DNA of 44,391 bases from Aureococcus anophagefferens (Eukaryota > Sar > Pelagophyceae > Pelagomonadales > Pelagomonadaceae), in contig NW_008705576.1 in assembly GCF_000186865.1 (NCBI RefSeq), positions 880,088 through 924,478 of the forward strand. The letters are read 5' to 3'. Below the pieces are notes generated by a model. It was given only the letters and a program-made list of their open reading frames with translations. It ran no database searches and was not told the origin of the DNA. Positions 1 to 11,000 of the stretch are shown one piece after another; position 1 is the stretch's first letter, and the number at the start of each line of letters is the position of its first letter. The position numbers and the translations under genes were made by a program.

Positions 1-59
1 CCAAAAACCCCCCCACAAAAAAGGGGGGGGGTAAGACGTTTTTAGTGGGCGGCAAATAT
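1..59. repeat. 59-bp direct repeat, copy 1 (window edge)
   Basis: Matches 775-833 with one mismatch (C for G at position 11). It carries a C-tract, an A6 run, a G9 run and a short inverted repeat: CCGCCCAC in copy 2 pairs with GTGGGCGG further along. It touches the window edge, so it may extend to the left. Confidence 0.8.
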
Positions 60-255
60 GATTGGTCTCTAATAGGCTTAGGCTAAGAGGCGCCCCCTCT
101 CAAAACCCCCCACCCTTTTTGCGCCGAGCTCCCAGAGGCGGCGGCGGCGGCGAACTCGTTGTCGGCGAGCTCGAGCATCATGAAAAACGTGCGGAAGCCG
201 ACCAGCGGCTCGCAATCGGCGAACTAGTCGTCGATCTCCGGGCTTGAGAAGGTCG

Positions 256-790
256 TCAAAGAGCGTCGTTCTGCGAACTGGTAGGCGAGGCCGTGGGCGC
301 GGCGACGACGTCCGTGTAGCGGTCGGGGACCTCCGCGACGATGGTGTTCGTCGTCGAGACGGTCGAGCTCGTCGCGTGCGCGCCGACGGCGAGCGCGCTC
401 GTCGCGCCGAGACGGTCGGCCGAGCGCGCAGCGTCGACGGCGTCCGCCGCGCGCGTTTCAGGGCTCCCGCGAGCAGCCGACGCGTTCAGCGCCCGCGTAG
501 GGTCTGTCGGCGCCTAGGAGAGCGGCTCCGTGCCGCCGGAGCGGCTCGCGCGGACCGGGTCCGCCGAGGTTGACGCTCGGAACACATTCCGGCCCGAGGC
601 CGTGCCCGTACGCCGACGCCGTCGTCACACTCGACGCAGCGCCCAACGTAGGGGCGGGGGGTGCCGGGGCGCCCGGCGACGGGGTCGCAGGCGCCCGAGA
701 GGGCCAGGGGTCGCGGCCAGCGACGTGCGCACGATCCGCTTCCACGGCTTCGGCGTCCGCTTCAAGCCGGCTGACCAAAAACCCGCCCAC
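256..790 (-). pseudogene. Coding-like minus-strand stretch, probably a decayed or unresolved gene
   Basis: I do not recognise a family. On the minus strand, about 560-690 reads as a GC3-rich frame containing the words SAYGHGLGPECVPSVNLGG. About 256-513 reads in another frame rich in Ala, Thr and Ser, including VAEVPDRYTDVV, and ends at a stop at 256-258. A possible acceptor (CTCCTAG) lies at 514-520, but I found no donor that joins the two frames. No start codon is evident. The stretch lies between the two copies of the 59-bp repeat. It could be the 3' part of a secreted protein gene, a relic, or chance GC-rich open frames. Confidence 0.3.
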
Positions 791-833
791 AAAAAAGGGG
801 GGGGGTAAGACGTTTTTAGTGGGCGGCAAATAT
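775..833. repeat. 59-bp direct repeat, copy 2
   Basis: Second copy of the sequence at 1-59, identical except for one base. It ends 48 bp upstream of the ATG at 882, so it occupies the likely promoter or 5' leader of the zinc-ribbon gene. The adjoining GGCAAATATTGCC is nearly palindromic. Confidence 0.8.
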
Positions 834-881
834 TGCCCTTGTGGCGCGCAACCTCGGCCTGGGCCTGTTGCTGAGCGTGCG

Positions 882-2016
882 ATGAGCAGCTCCGCGACCC
901 CCATGCCGCCCGGCGGCTTCGCGAACGTCGAGGACGAGCCGCCTCCGTCGCGGAAGCGCGGGCGGAGCCCCGAGCCCGCGGCGCCGCGCGCGCACCTGCC
1001 GCGCGTGCTCCCCGCCGGGACGCGCGCGGCCATCCTCGCCGCCGTCGCCCCGGGTCGCGAGGCGCACGAGGTCGACGACTACCGGCGCCAGGTGCTCGCC
1101 GCGGGCCAGACGGCCGAGTTCGTCATCCCGAGCCAGGTGCGTCCCTTGATTTTTTTGCGCCGCCGCGGACCGCCGTAGCCAGGTGACGCCCAAGTACGTC
1201 TGCAACGTCTGCGGCAACCGCGACCAGCGCAAGTTCCTCCACGAGCCCCGGGCCGGCGACGTCGTCTGCCTCGGCGCCGACGAGACGGGCTGCGGCAACG
1301 TCGTCGAGGAGCACAAGATGCACGAGGGCGCGCAGTACCGCAAGTTCGAGGGCGAGGACGACAAGTCGCACCACGGACCGGCGCCGAACCGGCTCTACTC
1401 CGCGGCGCACAACATGCGCACGTCCATGGTGCCCACGGGCGGCGCCGGCGGCGCCGCGGCGAGCCGGCTGCGCCAGGCCTACGACGCCGTGGAGCTCGGC
1501 CTGTCGAACCTCGGGAGCGACGAGAAGCGGACGCGCGTCGGCTACAAGGACCAGATGAAGAAGCGGGCCTTCGACCAGATTGTGCACGTGGCGTCGAATT
1601 TGGAGCTCCACGCGTCCGTCGTCTCGCGGGCCCAGGCGCTCTTCGCGAACTTCCGCGACGAGAAGGAGTACGTGCAGCGCTACGACGCCGTCCTCGCGGC
1701 GTGCGTCGTCCAGGCCGCGGAGGAGGCGGCGGAGGACGAGCACCGCAAGAGCCTGCTCGCGCCCGCGGCGAAGGCGGAGGCGCCGCGGCCCCTCGTGGCG
1801 TCGAGCCGCGCGCGGCTCCTCGCGAAGCCGCTCGGCTCCGCGGCGACGCTCGGCGACGGCGCGATGGCGCCGCCCGTCGCCGTCGCGCGGCGGCGCCACC
1901 CGGCGGCGCCGACCAAGGGCGCGGCGCGGCCCGCGCCGACGAACACGGTCCGCGCGGGCAAGGACTGGGCCGCCGCGCTCGAGGACCTCGGGAGCGACGA
2001 CTCCGACGACGACTAA
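882..2016 (+). CDS. TFIIB-type zinc-ribbon protein, two exons
   Basis: The exons are 882-1136 and 1183-2016, joined by a 46-nt GT-AG intron in phase 0; the product is about 362 residues. The second exon opens with a zinc ribbon: C92-x2-C95 and C114-x7-C122, with the spacing GDVVC...CGNVVEEHKMHEGAQYRKF. This recalls the TFIIB N-terminal ribbon (GDxVC, then an acidic strand and an aromatic segment), although the second Cys pair is wider than in TFIIB. It lacks the two cyclin folds of TFIIB: the rest is a short helical region (about 190-260) and a low-complexity Ala/Arg/Pro tail ending in acidic DDSDDD. A nuclear role is likely but inferred. The start at 882 is the first of two close in-frame ATGs (the other is at 903). 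Confidence 0.75.
1137..1182 (+). other. 46-nt spliceosomal intron (GT-AG)
   Basis: The donor is CAG|GTGCGT and the acceptor is GTAGCCAG|G, with a T-rich tract between. Removing it joins PSQ to VTPKYVC in phase 0. It is much shorter than the introners in this window and unrelated to them, so it serves as an ordinary intron for comparison. Confidence 0.7.
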
Positions 2017-2036
2017 GTTAAACCGCTCGAGGCGCC

Positions 2037-2964
2037 TTACCAGCCCGCGACGCGGCCGCAGCGCGCGTCCATGGCGGCGTCGGAGTTGCCGTAGACCTTC
2101 TGGCCGTCGGCCGTCGCGCGCATGACCCGCACGCGGAAGTTGTCCGCGCGGGGCGCGTCCACGGGCGTCGTCGCGTCGCGGCTGAGCGCCTTGCCGAGGC
2201 CCTTGGAGTTCCACGACTCGAGGATCATGTTCTTCGTGAAGGTCATGTCCTTGAAGCAGGTCTGCGCGTCCTCGTAGCCCCGCCGGAGCGCCGCGACGCC
2301 CGTCGCGCGCGGCAGCATCCAGAACCAGTCGCGCGCGGCGCAGAACTTCGACAGGTCCCAGGCGCAAAAGGGCGAGATGGGCTCGGGGAAGTAGCCGTCG
2401 GGCCGGTTCTTGAAGATGACGTCGAACGTCACGCCGCGCGCCTCCTCGAAGGCCTCGATCTGCGACCCGCACCAGTTCGCGTTCGCCACCTGGCCGAGCC
2501 CCGACTGGAGCACCTCCCGCGCGCGCCACGCGTCGGACGCGTTCGGGTCCGGGTGGTGCGTCATGAAGTACTTGCGCTGGCAGTGGGGCTCGGGCTCCGT
2601 GTGCAGGCCGTCGATGACCTCGAGCGCGCCGACCTCGAGGCCCATGCCCTTGACGATGCGCTCGAGCTCGCCCGCGGCCGTCGCGTCCACCAGGCTGCCG
2701 CGGCCGAGGTTCTCCTCGCGGCTCGCGCCCTTCCAGCCCCGGTCCGTCGCCTTGAGGAACGCGAAGAGCACCGTGCGCTTCCCGCCGAAGGCGTCGGCGA
2801 GGTTCGGCTTGTAGCTGCCGTGGACGGCGGCCTCGCGGAACGTCCGCGCGTTGCCGGCGACGCAGATGGCGACGGTGGGGCCGTCGCCGTCGCAGGCCGG
2901 AGCTGTCGTGCTCGACGACGCCAGCGACGCGAGCACGACGAGCAGGCGCGGGGGCTGCCCCCAT
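2037..2964 (-). CDS. Predicted secreted or Golgi glycosyltransferase-like protein (frame break at start)
   Basis: About 308 residues. The body reads TVAICVAGNARTFREAAVHG near the N-terminus, then FDVIFKNRPDGYF and CFKDMTFTKNMILESW. This pattern (IAxxGxxRTF, then RPDxxF) is typical of uncharacterised algal glycosyltransferase-like proteins; the family is not named with certainty. No ATG opens this frame. An ATG at 2962-2964 sits one base out of frame, just before a run of five G on the minus strand (2958-2962). With a run of four, the protein would start MGQPPRLLVVLASLASSS, a convincing signal peptide, so an indel in the run is likely. The gene is divergent from the TPR gene at 3105 and convergent with the zinc-ribbon gene, 20 bp away. 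Confidence 0.6.
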
Positions 2965-3104
2965 TGCGATGAATTATGGGGCAGCACCGTACTTGGCCAC
3001 GCGACGATGCTCGCCAAGAGCTCTGCTCGATTGCCACAGATCAGACGCGGCCTAACATCCTCGTCCACTCGAGCCGCGCCGCACCGCGCCGGCACCGCAC
3101 GGCA

Positions 3105-6100
3105 ATGGCCTCCCAGGCCCTCGTCGACGCCTCCAAGGCCGCCATGGCCAAGGACTACGCCGGCGCCCTGGCGCTCCTCGAGGGCAAAATAGAAGAGCCC
3201 GAGCGGTCGTCGGCCGTCGCCCAGAACATCCTGGGCGTCTGCCTCTGGAAGGTCGGGCGCCTCGACGAGGCGTCGGCGTGCCTCGGCGCGCTCGCGGCGC
3301 AGCCCGGCGCGAGCGCGCAGGTCGCGGGCAACTACCGCGGCGTGCGCCTCGACGCCAAGGTCGCGGCGATCACCGCGGCGAACGACGCCAACGGCGCACG
3401 GCCGCCGGGCGACGCGGCGGCGGCCGCGGCCTGCGCGGCGCGCTACGAGGCCGTGGACCTCGACGACCCCTGCACGGACGACATCCGCTTCCACGCGCTC
3501 TACAACGCGGGCCTCTGCCGCCTCGACGCGGGCGACACGGGCCGCGCGGCCCAGTGCTTCGAGGCGGCGCTGCAGGCGAAGCCCGACTTCGCCGCGGCCT
3601 GGCACAACCTCGGGGAGGCGCTGCGGCTCCTGGGCGACCTCGACGGCGCGGCGCACGCCTTCGGCGAGGCCAAGGCGCGCGGCGGCGGCGGCGGCGGCGA
3701 TGCGGGCGGGCCGTCGGACGACGAGGTCGCGGACGCGGCGGGCCGGGGCCTCGTCGAGTCCATGCTCCAGGCGGGGCGCTACGCCGACGCGCTCGCGGCG
3801 CTGGGCCCGCTCTTCGACGCGAGCTCCGGGGAGGGCCTCATCGAGCCGCTCTACTGGCGGGGCCTGTGCCGCCTGAACACGGGCGACGCCGCCGCGGCCG
3901 CGGAGGACCTGGAAAAGTGTGTCGTTTTATTGGAAAAGCAAACCCACCCCATCTACCCGCTCGCGGGCGTCCGGGGCCCGCTCTTCACGGCCTGCGCGCG
4001 CCGCGGCGAGGCGTTGCTCCTCGACGGCAACGACGCGGCCGCCGCGCTGCCCTACTTCGAGAAGGCCGTCGGCGCCGTCGACGACGCGCACGCGGAGCGC
4101 GCGACGGCGCGGCTCAATTTGGGCATCTGCCGCGCGCGCACGGGCGACGGCGCCGGCGCCGCGGCGATGCTCCGCCAGCTCGCCGACGAGGGCCGGGGCC
4201 CGCCGGACCGCGCGGGCCACGCGCTCGGCTCCGTCTTATTGGACGGCGGCGACTACGCGGCCGCGAAGGACGCGTACGCCGCGGCGACGGCCGACCCGTC
4301 GAAGATCCGCGACCCCGACGACGCCGACGGCCTCCACAACCTGGGCTTCTGCTGCTACAAGCTCGGCGACCTCTACGCGGCGCGCGACGCCTTCGCCAAG
4401 TCGCTGGCCATGCGGCGGGACCACGAGCCCTCGGTGCGCGCGGTCAAGCTCATCGACGCGCTCATCGCCGCGCGCGAGCGCCGCGAGGACGCGGCGCTCG
4501 GTGCCCTCGCCAAGGACTGGGACGCGTGCGCGGCGCTGGGGGAGGACGAGGCGCCGGCGCCGTCGGACCTCGACGCGCGCTACCTGCTGTTGCGGGACCG
4601 GCTCGCGCGCGACGCGGCGGAGCCGTTGAGCGGCGTCAAGCGGGGCGGCACGGAGGAGGGGTCCCTCGAGCGGCCCTTCGACCCCGCGGAGCTCCCGGAG
4701 GTCCAGGCCGCCGACGACGCCACGCGCAAGGCGTTCCGCGCGCTCCGCGCCGTCGACAAGCTCCGCGCGTCCGCGTTCTCGCCGCGCGACGCCGCGCTCG
4801 ACGACGCGCTCGCGGGGCACAAGGCCGCGGCGAAGAAATCCATCGCCGAGGGCGAGGCCGCGAAGCGGTCCGACGGCCCGCGGGGCGAGGCCGCGCGGAC
4901 CGACGCGGCGGCGGCGCTCGAGGCCGTCCGCGACGTCGCGGCTCGCGGCGACGCCGCCGCGCGGGCGAACGCCGCCGCGCGCCGCGACGCCGAGCGGGCC
5001 GCGCTCGCGGACGCGGCCGCCGCCGTCGACGGCGCCGTCGCCGCGGCGGCCGCCGCCGTCGACGCGCACGCGCGCGCGGCCGAGGCCGCGGCGGTCGCCG
5101 CCGCCGAGGCCGCGGCGGCGCGGCGCCGCGAGGCCGCCGCCGCCGCCGAGGCCGAGGAGCGCGCGGCCCTCGAGGCGGCGGAGCGCGCGGCCCTCGCCGC
5201 GGACCTCGACGCCGCGGACGCCGCGCTCGGCGGCGCCGCGGACGGCGGCGACCCCGAGGGCCTCGCGGCGGTGCGGCGGAGTGCGACCGCCTCGCGGGCG
5301 TGCTCGCCGCGGGCGCGGCGACGGCCGCCGCGCGCGACCGCGCGGCGAAGGCGGGCGTCGCCGACGAGCCCGAGTTCGCCGCCGCGGCCCGGGCCGCCGA
5401 CGCCGCGCGGGACGCGGCCGCGGCCGCGGTCGACGCCGCGCGCGGCGCGGCCGGCGACGCCGCGGCCGAGCTCCTGGCGGCGGCCCGGGCCGCCGTCGAC
5501 GCCGCGACCGACGCCGCGGCGGCGCTCGGCGCCGCCGTCGCCGACGCCGCCAAGGCCGCGCGGAAGCGCCGCGCGGCCGAGGGCCGGCGCCGCGAGGCCG
5601 AGCTCCTCGCGCGGCTCGCGGACGAGGAGGCCGCCGCGCGGCGCCGCGCGGAGGAGTTCTACGCGGCGCTGGACCGGAAGCGGCTCAAGAAGACGGGCCG
5701 CGTATTAGACGGCGCCGCGCAACAAACCTACGAGGACCCGCGGAAGCCCCTCGACGTCGCGGCCTTCGCCCCGGCGGACGCCGACGCCGCGCGGAACCTC
5801 TACGCCCAGGGCTGGTCCACGGGCGCGCTCGTCGTCCTCGCGCGGGGCCGGCGCCGCGGCTCGCTCCGGGGCGCGGCCGCGGCGTGCCTCGCCGAGGCCG
5901 CGAAGGGCCGCGCGCCCCTCGACAGCGACGACGCCGGCGCGCTGGAGCTCTACGCGGCGGGCTGGTCGCCGAGCGCGCTCGCCACGCTCCTGCGGCTCCG
6001 CGCGGCCGGCGGGGGGGACCTCGCGGACCTCGCGGCGGGCCACGCGCAATCGCTCGGGCCCGCCGCGGCGACGCGGACCTACGACCCCGCGCGCAAGTAC

Positions 6101-6274
6101 GCCCTCGGCGACCTCGCGGCGCCGGAGGCGCCGCCGGGCGTCGACCCGAGCCGCCGCGAGCTCCACCTCGACGCGGCCGCCTTCGCCGCCGCGTTCGGCA
6201 TGGACCTCGCGGCCTTCGAGGCGCTCCCCAAGTGGAAGCAGGCGCAGCTCAAGCGCGCGCGCGGGCTCTTCTAG
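3105..6274 (+). CDS. TPR protein with C-terminal villin-headpiece domain (one frame break)
   Basis: About 1,056 residues once a single-base frame break near 5270 is allowed for. Residues 1-470 are tetratricopeptide repeats (for example [52 protein letters not shown]). An Ala-rich, probably helical or coiled segment follows (about 580-860). The last 65 residues match the villin headpiece: [27 protein letters not shown], and LKRARGLF at the exact C-terminus, the place where this F-actin-binding fold normally sits. A scaffold linking TPR-bound partners to actin is inferred. The frame passes from that of 3105 to that of 5270 at about 5265-5280, as if one base were missing; no usable intron fits. 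An ATG at 2976 is also in frame, but 3105 gives the better TPR start. Confidence 0.75.
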
Positions 6275-6320
6275 CCCCCGGGGCTCGTAAGCGTGGGCTA
6301 CGCCGCCGCCGCGCGCGCGC

Positions 6321-7853
6321 CTAGAGGCCCGCGGCGGACTCGGCCGCGTGCGCGTCCGCGGCCTCGTAGGCCTGCTTCCGGCCGCCGGCGGGCCCGTCGA
6401 TGATGGAGTCGAGGCTGACGAACTTGTTCGTGATGCGCATCTGGTCCATGGCCGTGCGGATGCGGTGCTTGCGGAGGAAGGCCTCGTGCGAGTTCTGCTT
6501 GCGCTCGTCGACGACCATGGCGCGCTCGAGCTTGATGCGCGCGGACCGCGCGTCGTCGAGCTGCACCTTCTGCAGGAGCTGGAGGCGGTGGAAGTCGTCG
6601 ACGCGGCGGATGCGCGCGACGTTCTCGAGGCGCGCGACGTTCTCGAGCTCCGACTCGACCTTCTGCATGGCCAACGCCTCCTCGCGCTCCTTGGTGACGC
6701 GGTTGTAGTACTGCTCGCGGTGCTTGCGCTCGGCGATGATCTTGCCCCGGCGCTCCTTGCGGAGGTCGACGGCGATCTCGAGCCGCTCCTTGCGCATCTT
6801 GTCGTTGGCCTCGCGCTCCGCCTTGGCCTTTGCGGCCTTGACGACGTCCTCGTCCTGCTTCTCGCGGGCGCGCACGGCCGCGTCCTGCTGCTTCTTGGCG
6901 AAGAGCTCGCGCTCCTCCTGCTGGCGCTTCCGGTTGTGCTCGAGCGCCTGGCCGATGCGCTTCTCCGCCTTGGCGCGCGCGGCCTGGATCTCCTCCTTCT
7001 TCTTCGCCTTCTTGGCCTGGAGCATGGCGCCGAGCTTGACCTCGCGCTCCTGCATCTTCACCTGGCTCAGCTCCGCGAGCTCCTGGATGTGGTTCAGCGC
7101 CGCCTCCGATCTTTTAGCCTGCTCGACGAGCTTCGCGGACCGCTCGCTGTCGCGCTCGCGCATGGCGTCGGCGTGGCTCCGCTTCTGCGTGGCCTCCTCG
7201 GCGACGCGCTTCTTCTCCCGCTCGACCTCCTTGGCCGCCGCGGCCTTGGCGTGCTGCTCCTCCTCGTACTCGCGCTCCGCGGACCGCTCCTTGCGCTCCT
7301 TCTGCTTCGCCTCGAGCTTCGCGCGGCTCTCGGCCTTCTTCTTCTCGTTCTCGGCGACGCGCGCGCGCTCCTCGGCCTCCGTGTGGCGCATCTTCTCCTG
7401 GAGCTCGCTCATCTTCTGCTCGCCGGCGATCATGCGCGACAGCTCCTTGGCCTGCCGCTTCTTTATCGCCTCGATGCGCTTGATCTCCGTGGCGGAGATG
7501 GCCTCGGACGCGACGGGGCCCGCCGTCGCGTCCATACCACCCGCGCCGGGGGGCACGCCGACCGTGGACGTCGCGTCGAAGCGGCCCGCGGGCGCGGCGT
7601 GCGCCGGCGCGTCGCGCGCGAGGTCCGCGCGAGTCGCGCGGACCATGCTCAGCTTGTCCTGGCGCCGCTTCTCGAAGAACTCGTAGCGCCGGTCCGCGAC
7701 CTCCTTCGACGTGCCCGGCCCGCCGAAGGCCTTGGCGGGCCGCGGGAGCAGCTCCTCGACGAGCAGGCCCTTGTGGAGGCAGGCCTCGAGCGTGCGCGGC
7801 GAGTTCACGTTGAGGCCCTCGACGTTGCCGTCCTTGGGCACGGCCGGCGCCAT
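6321..7853 (-). CDS. Long coiled-coil protein, possibly ciliary or basal-body
   Basis: A complete 510-residue open frame from the ATG at 7853. The N-terminus (NVNSPRTLEACLHKGLL, then PAKAF and RRYEFFEKRRQDKLS) is a conserved block in many protist coiled-coil proteins of ciliated lineages. From about residue 115 it is nearly continuous charged coiled coil rich in Glu, Lys, Arg and Ala, with tandem words such as LENVAR repeated twice near residue 395. No enzymatic motif is visible. A structural cytoskeletal role is inferred from composition only. It shares a 197-bp divergent intergenic region with the giant gene at 8051. Confidence 0.7.
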   Translation of the reverse strand: MAPAVPKDGNVEGLNVNSPRTLEACLHKGLLVEELLPRPAKAFGGPGTSKEVADRRYEFFEKRRQDKLSMVRATRADLARDAPAHAAPAGRFDATSTVGVPPGAGGMDATAGPVASEAISATEIKRIEAIKKRQAKELSRMIAGEQKMSELQEKMRHTEAEERARVAENEKKKAESRAKLEAKQKERKERSAEREYEEEQHAKAAAAKEVEREKKRVAEEATQKRSHADAMRERDSERSAKLVEQAKRSEAALNHIQELAELSQVKMQEREVKLGAMLQAKKAKKKEEIQAARAKAEKRIGQALEHNRKRQQEERELFAKKQQDAAVRAREKQDEDVVKAAKAKAEREANDKMRKERLEIAVDLRKERRGKIIAERKHREQYYNRVTKEREEALAMQKVESELENVARLENVARIRRVDDFHRLQLLQKVQLDDARSARIKLERAMVVDERKQNSHEAFLRKHRIRTAMDQMRITNKFVSLDSIIDGPAGGRKQAYEAADAHAAESAAGL

Positions 7854-8050
7854 GGCGCGCGTGTGAGAAGGGCGCCAAAGGTCCGCGGGGTCGTGGCGCC
7901 GCGCGCGTGCGCCGATCGACGTCGGGAGAGCACAGACAAGAGGGCAGCGCTCTCGTTCGGCAGCGCTAATTACGCGATCTTCGTGTTGCACTGCAACATC
8001 TTCGGCAGCGCGGCGGAGTCTGGTGCCTCCCACGGAGGCCGGCCTCGGCC
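7854..8050. promoter_or_regulatory. Short divergent intergenic region, presumed bidirectional promoter
   Basis: These 197 bp separate the start codons of two divergent genes, so both promoters must lie here or overlap the coding sequence. The middle is less GC-rich than the surroundings (about 7960-8000). I see no TATA box that I would defend. Confidence 0.4.
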
Positions 8051-11000
8051 ATGGTCAAGTTCGCCGTCAAGCCCCGGGGGCGGGCGGCGCCGGCGGGCGA
8101 GGGGCTCGGCGCGGAGGCGCTCGCTTCCGAGCTCGCCGCCGTCAAGCGCCAGAAGCGGGCCCTCCAGCGCCAGCTCGCGGGCCACGTCAAGCTGGCCCAC
8201 ATGGCCGCCGTGACGTCCCACGCCGAGGCGCGCACGTTCTGCGCGACGATCTTCGGCAACGCGCTCTACGAGGACCGGCTGCCGCCGCGCTTCCTCGTGG
8301 CGTCCTACGTCGGCGTCGACCCGGACCGGCCCCGGGGTCCGTACCCGCCGTCGCTCTTGCGGCTCCACCCCGCGCGGGACCACGCGCTGGGCACGCCGGC
8401 GACGCGTTTGGACCTCGCGCCCTGGCGCGCCGACGAGCCCCAGCTCCGGCGCATCGTCGCGGCCGTCGGGCCGACGCTCGTCGACCTGGACCTCGCGTCG
8501 GCCGTCGCGCCGTACGCGCGGGGGCCCGGCGCGGCGCCGTCGTGCGTCGCGCCCTGGACCTGGCCGCGCCACAAGGCCTGCGAGCACCACGGCCACCTCC
8601 CCGACGACGCGGGCCTGCGCGCCGTCGCCGTCGCGGCGACGCACGACCGGAGCGACGGCCGGCGGCCGCTCCGGCTGCGACGGCTCGGCCTCGCGCGGTG
8701 CGGCGCGGTGACCACGGCGGGCGTCGCGGGCGTCGTGCACGCGACGCTGCACAGCCTCGAGGCGCTGGACCTCGCCGAGAACCCCCAGCTCGACGAGGCC
8801 GTCGTGTTGGCGTTGAGGGATCCGCTGCGGCCCGCGCGCCTCGCGACGATCGACCTGAGCGGTTTGGCCGCGCTCGGCGACGGCGGCGTCGCCGTCGTGG
8901 TCCGCTGCTGCCCGGGCCTCGAGGTCGTGCGTCTGTGCGGCTGCGGCCGCGTCGGCGACGAGGGCGCGCGCCTGCTCGTCGACGGCTGCCCGGGCCTCCG
9001 GGACCTCCGGCTCGCGTCGTGCGCCCGCGTCGACGGGTCCTTCCTCGCGCACGACGTCGTCGCGCCGCGCGACCCGAAGCAGGTCGAGGGCGAGATCGCC
9101 TGCCTCGCCATGCGCCCGGCGCTGACGGCGCTGGACCTCGGCGACACGGCCGCGCGGCGCGAGTGCGCGCGGTGGGCCGCGGGCTGCTGCCCGGCGCTCC
9201 GCGCGCTGCGGCTGGCGACCTGCGGGCCGCTGGAGGACGAGGGGCTCCTGGCATTAGCCGTGAACCCGGCCCTGGCCCTCGAGTCGCTCGACGTGTCCGG
9301 GTGCCACCTGCTGGGCCGCGACGGTCGCGGGCTGTGTGGAAATCAACCGCTGGTTTGGGACGTCCCGACCAAACTTTGAAACTCTCTAGCTCGGTCAATT
9401 CGAAGTCGATTCGGCTGATTTTTGGACGAATTGATTGCTCTCATTCAGTTTTTGAAGCACAGTTGAAGAGTCTGGTCCGAACCGTTCGATTACGCGCACA
9501 TTGAAGTCGGGTTGAAGATTTGATTTCCACACAGGCGGCAAGGCCTTCTACGAGCTCGCGTACCGCCACGGCGACTCGCTCGAGTGTTTGGACCTGCGGC
9601 ACGTGCCGCTGCTCGCGCCCCACGTCGTCGCCCAGATTTTAGACGACTGCACGTTCCTGCGGCAGCTGCGCCTCGACGGCACGCAGGCGCCGTCGGAGGC
9701 GTGCTTCGGCGGCGCGGAAGGCGCGGAACTCGCGCTCGCGCAGGCCAAGGAGGGGCTCAGGGCCGCGGCGTTCCGGCCGAGCGGCGGCGTCGGCGCGCCC
9801 GTGAGCCTGTTGGGGGGCAAGGGGTCCGGCAAGCGGCGGCGGCCGCCGGAGCGCCCGCCGGCGGCGCACCGGGAGCGGCCCGTGCGGACCGCGCGGCTCG
9901 GCGCGCTCGAGGAGCTCACGATGGCCGGCTGCGCGCGGCTGACGGCGCCGGCGCTCGCCTGGGTCGCGACCCGGCTGCCGAACGTCCGCTGCCTGGACCT
10001 GACGCACGCGGGCGCCGGCGGCGCTTTGACGGACGCGTCGGTCTGGTGCGTCGCGTCGTCGTGCCCGCGGCTGCGGCGGCTGCTCATCGCGCGGCCCCAG
10101 GACAGCGGCGGCATGAGCCGCAATGCGGCGGCGAACAGCGCCTTCCTCACGGACGCGTCGCTCTACGCGATCGGCGAGCACCTGCCGCGGCTCGAGACGC
10201 TCGACCTGAGCCAGCACCCGTTCCTGACGGCGCTGGGCTGGGCCGGCTTCGAGAACCCGCGTTTGAGGGTATTGAAGATGACGGGCTGCGCGGCGCTCGA
10301 GGTGCGGGGGTTGCAGGTGGTCGCCAAATTCGCGCCGAACCTCACGGACTTTGACGCGAACGGCGCGCCGCTCGTGGAGCCCGAGGACGTGCGCCGCGTC
10401 TTCGGCGCCAACGCCTACGCGACGTCCCACGAGGGCGACGTCGCCATCCGCCCGAACCGCGACGCCGCGGCCATCGAGCGGCGCGACGCCGCGTACGCGC
10501 GGCTGCACCACGAGGGCTTGTGCGCGACGTGGATCTTCTGCGGCTGGCGCTTTTTTCAACTGACGCACCGCATCCGGCGGCGCATCGCCGGCGCCGTCGT
10601 GAAGCGCGCCGTCGTCGAGTACCGCGCGCGGCGGCGCGACGCGTTCCGCCAGCACTTCAAGCGCCTGGTGAACTACCGGCGCATCATCGCGCGGTGGTCC
10701 GCGATCCGCCTCCAGCGGTGCGTGCGCCGCTGGCTCGTGGCGCGGGGCATCCGGGCCTGCGTGCGCATCCAGCGCTGCTACCGGAGCCGCCGGGCCAAGT
10801 GGCTCGTGGACATGCTCACGATGATCAACGGCTCCGTCACGTTGATCGCGCGCGTCTGGCGGGGAAAGAAGACGCGGACGGACCTACCGTTGGATTTATT
10901 GCGCATGGCGAAGCAGTGGGAGGAGGAGATCGGCCGCGGCGGCGGCAACCGGAGCCGCGCGGCCGAGGAGCTCGAGGACGCGATGTCGCGGCGGATCCTC

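Noticed and set aside
514..555. A small intron joining the two coding-like frames near the left edge
   Set aside because: Donor and acceptor dinucleotides exist but do not join the two GC3-rich frames.
1123..2964. Very long Arg-rich minus-strand open frame across two genes
   Set aside because: Composition is typical of the wrong frame of GC-rich coding DNA. Only its ATG at 2964 is of interest, as the likely start of the glycosyltransferase-like gene.
9336..9534. GT donor inside the inverted repeat of introner A (and the same in B at 12186)
   Set aside because: It keeps frame but leaves 12 extra nt in the mRNA. The donor at the outer edge of the 8-bp flank restores the original protein exactly and is the same rule that C and D require. 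Not excluded without RNA data.
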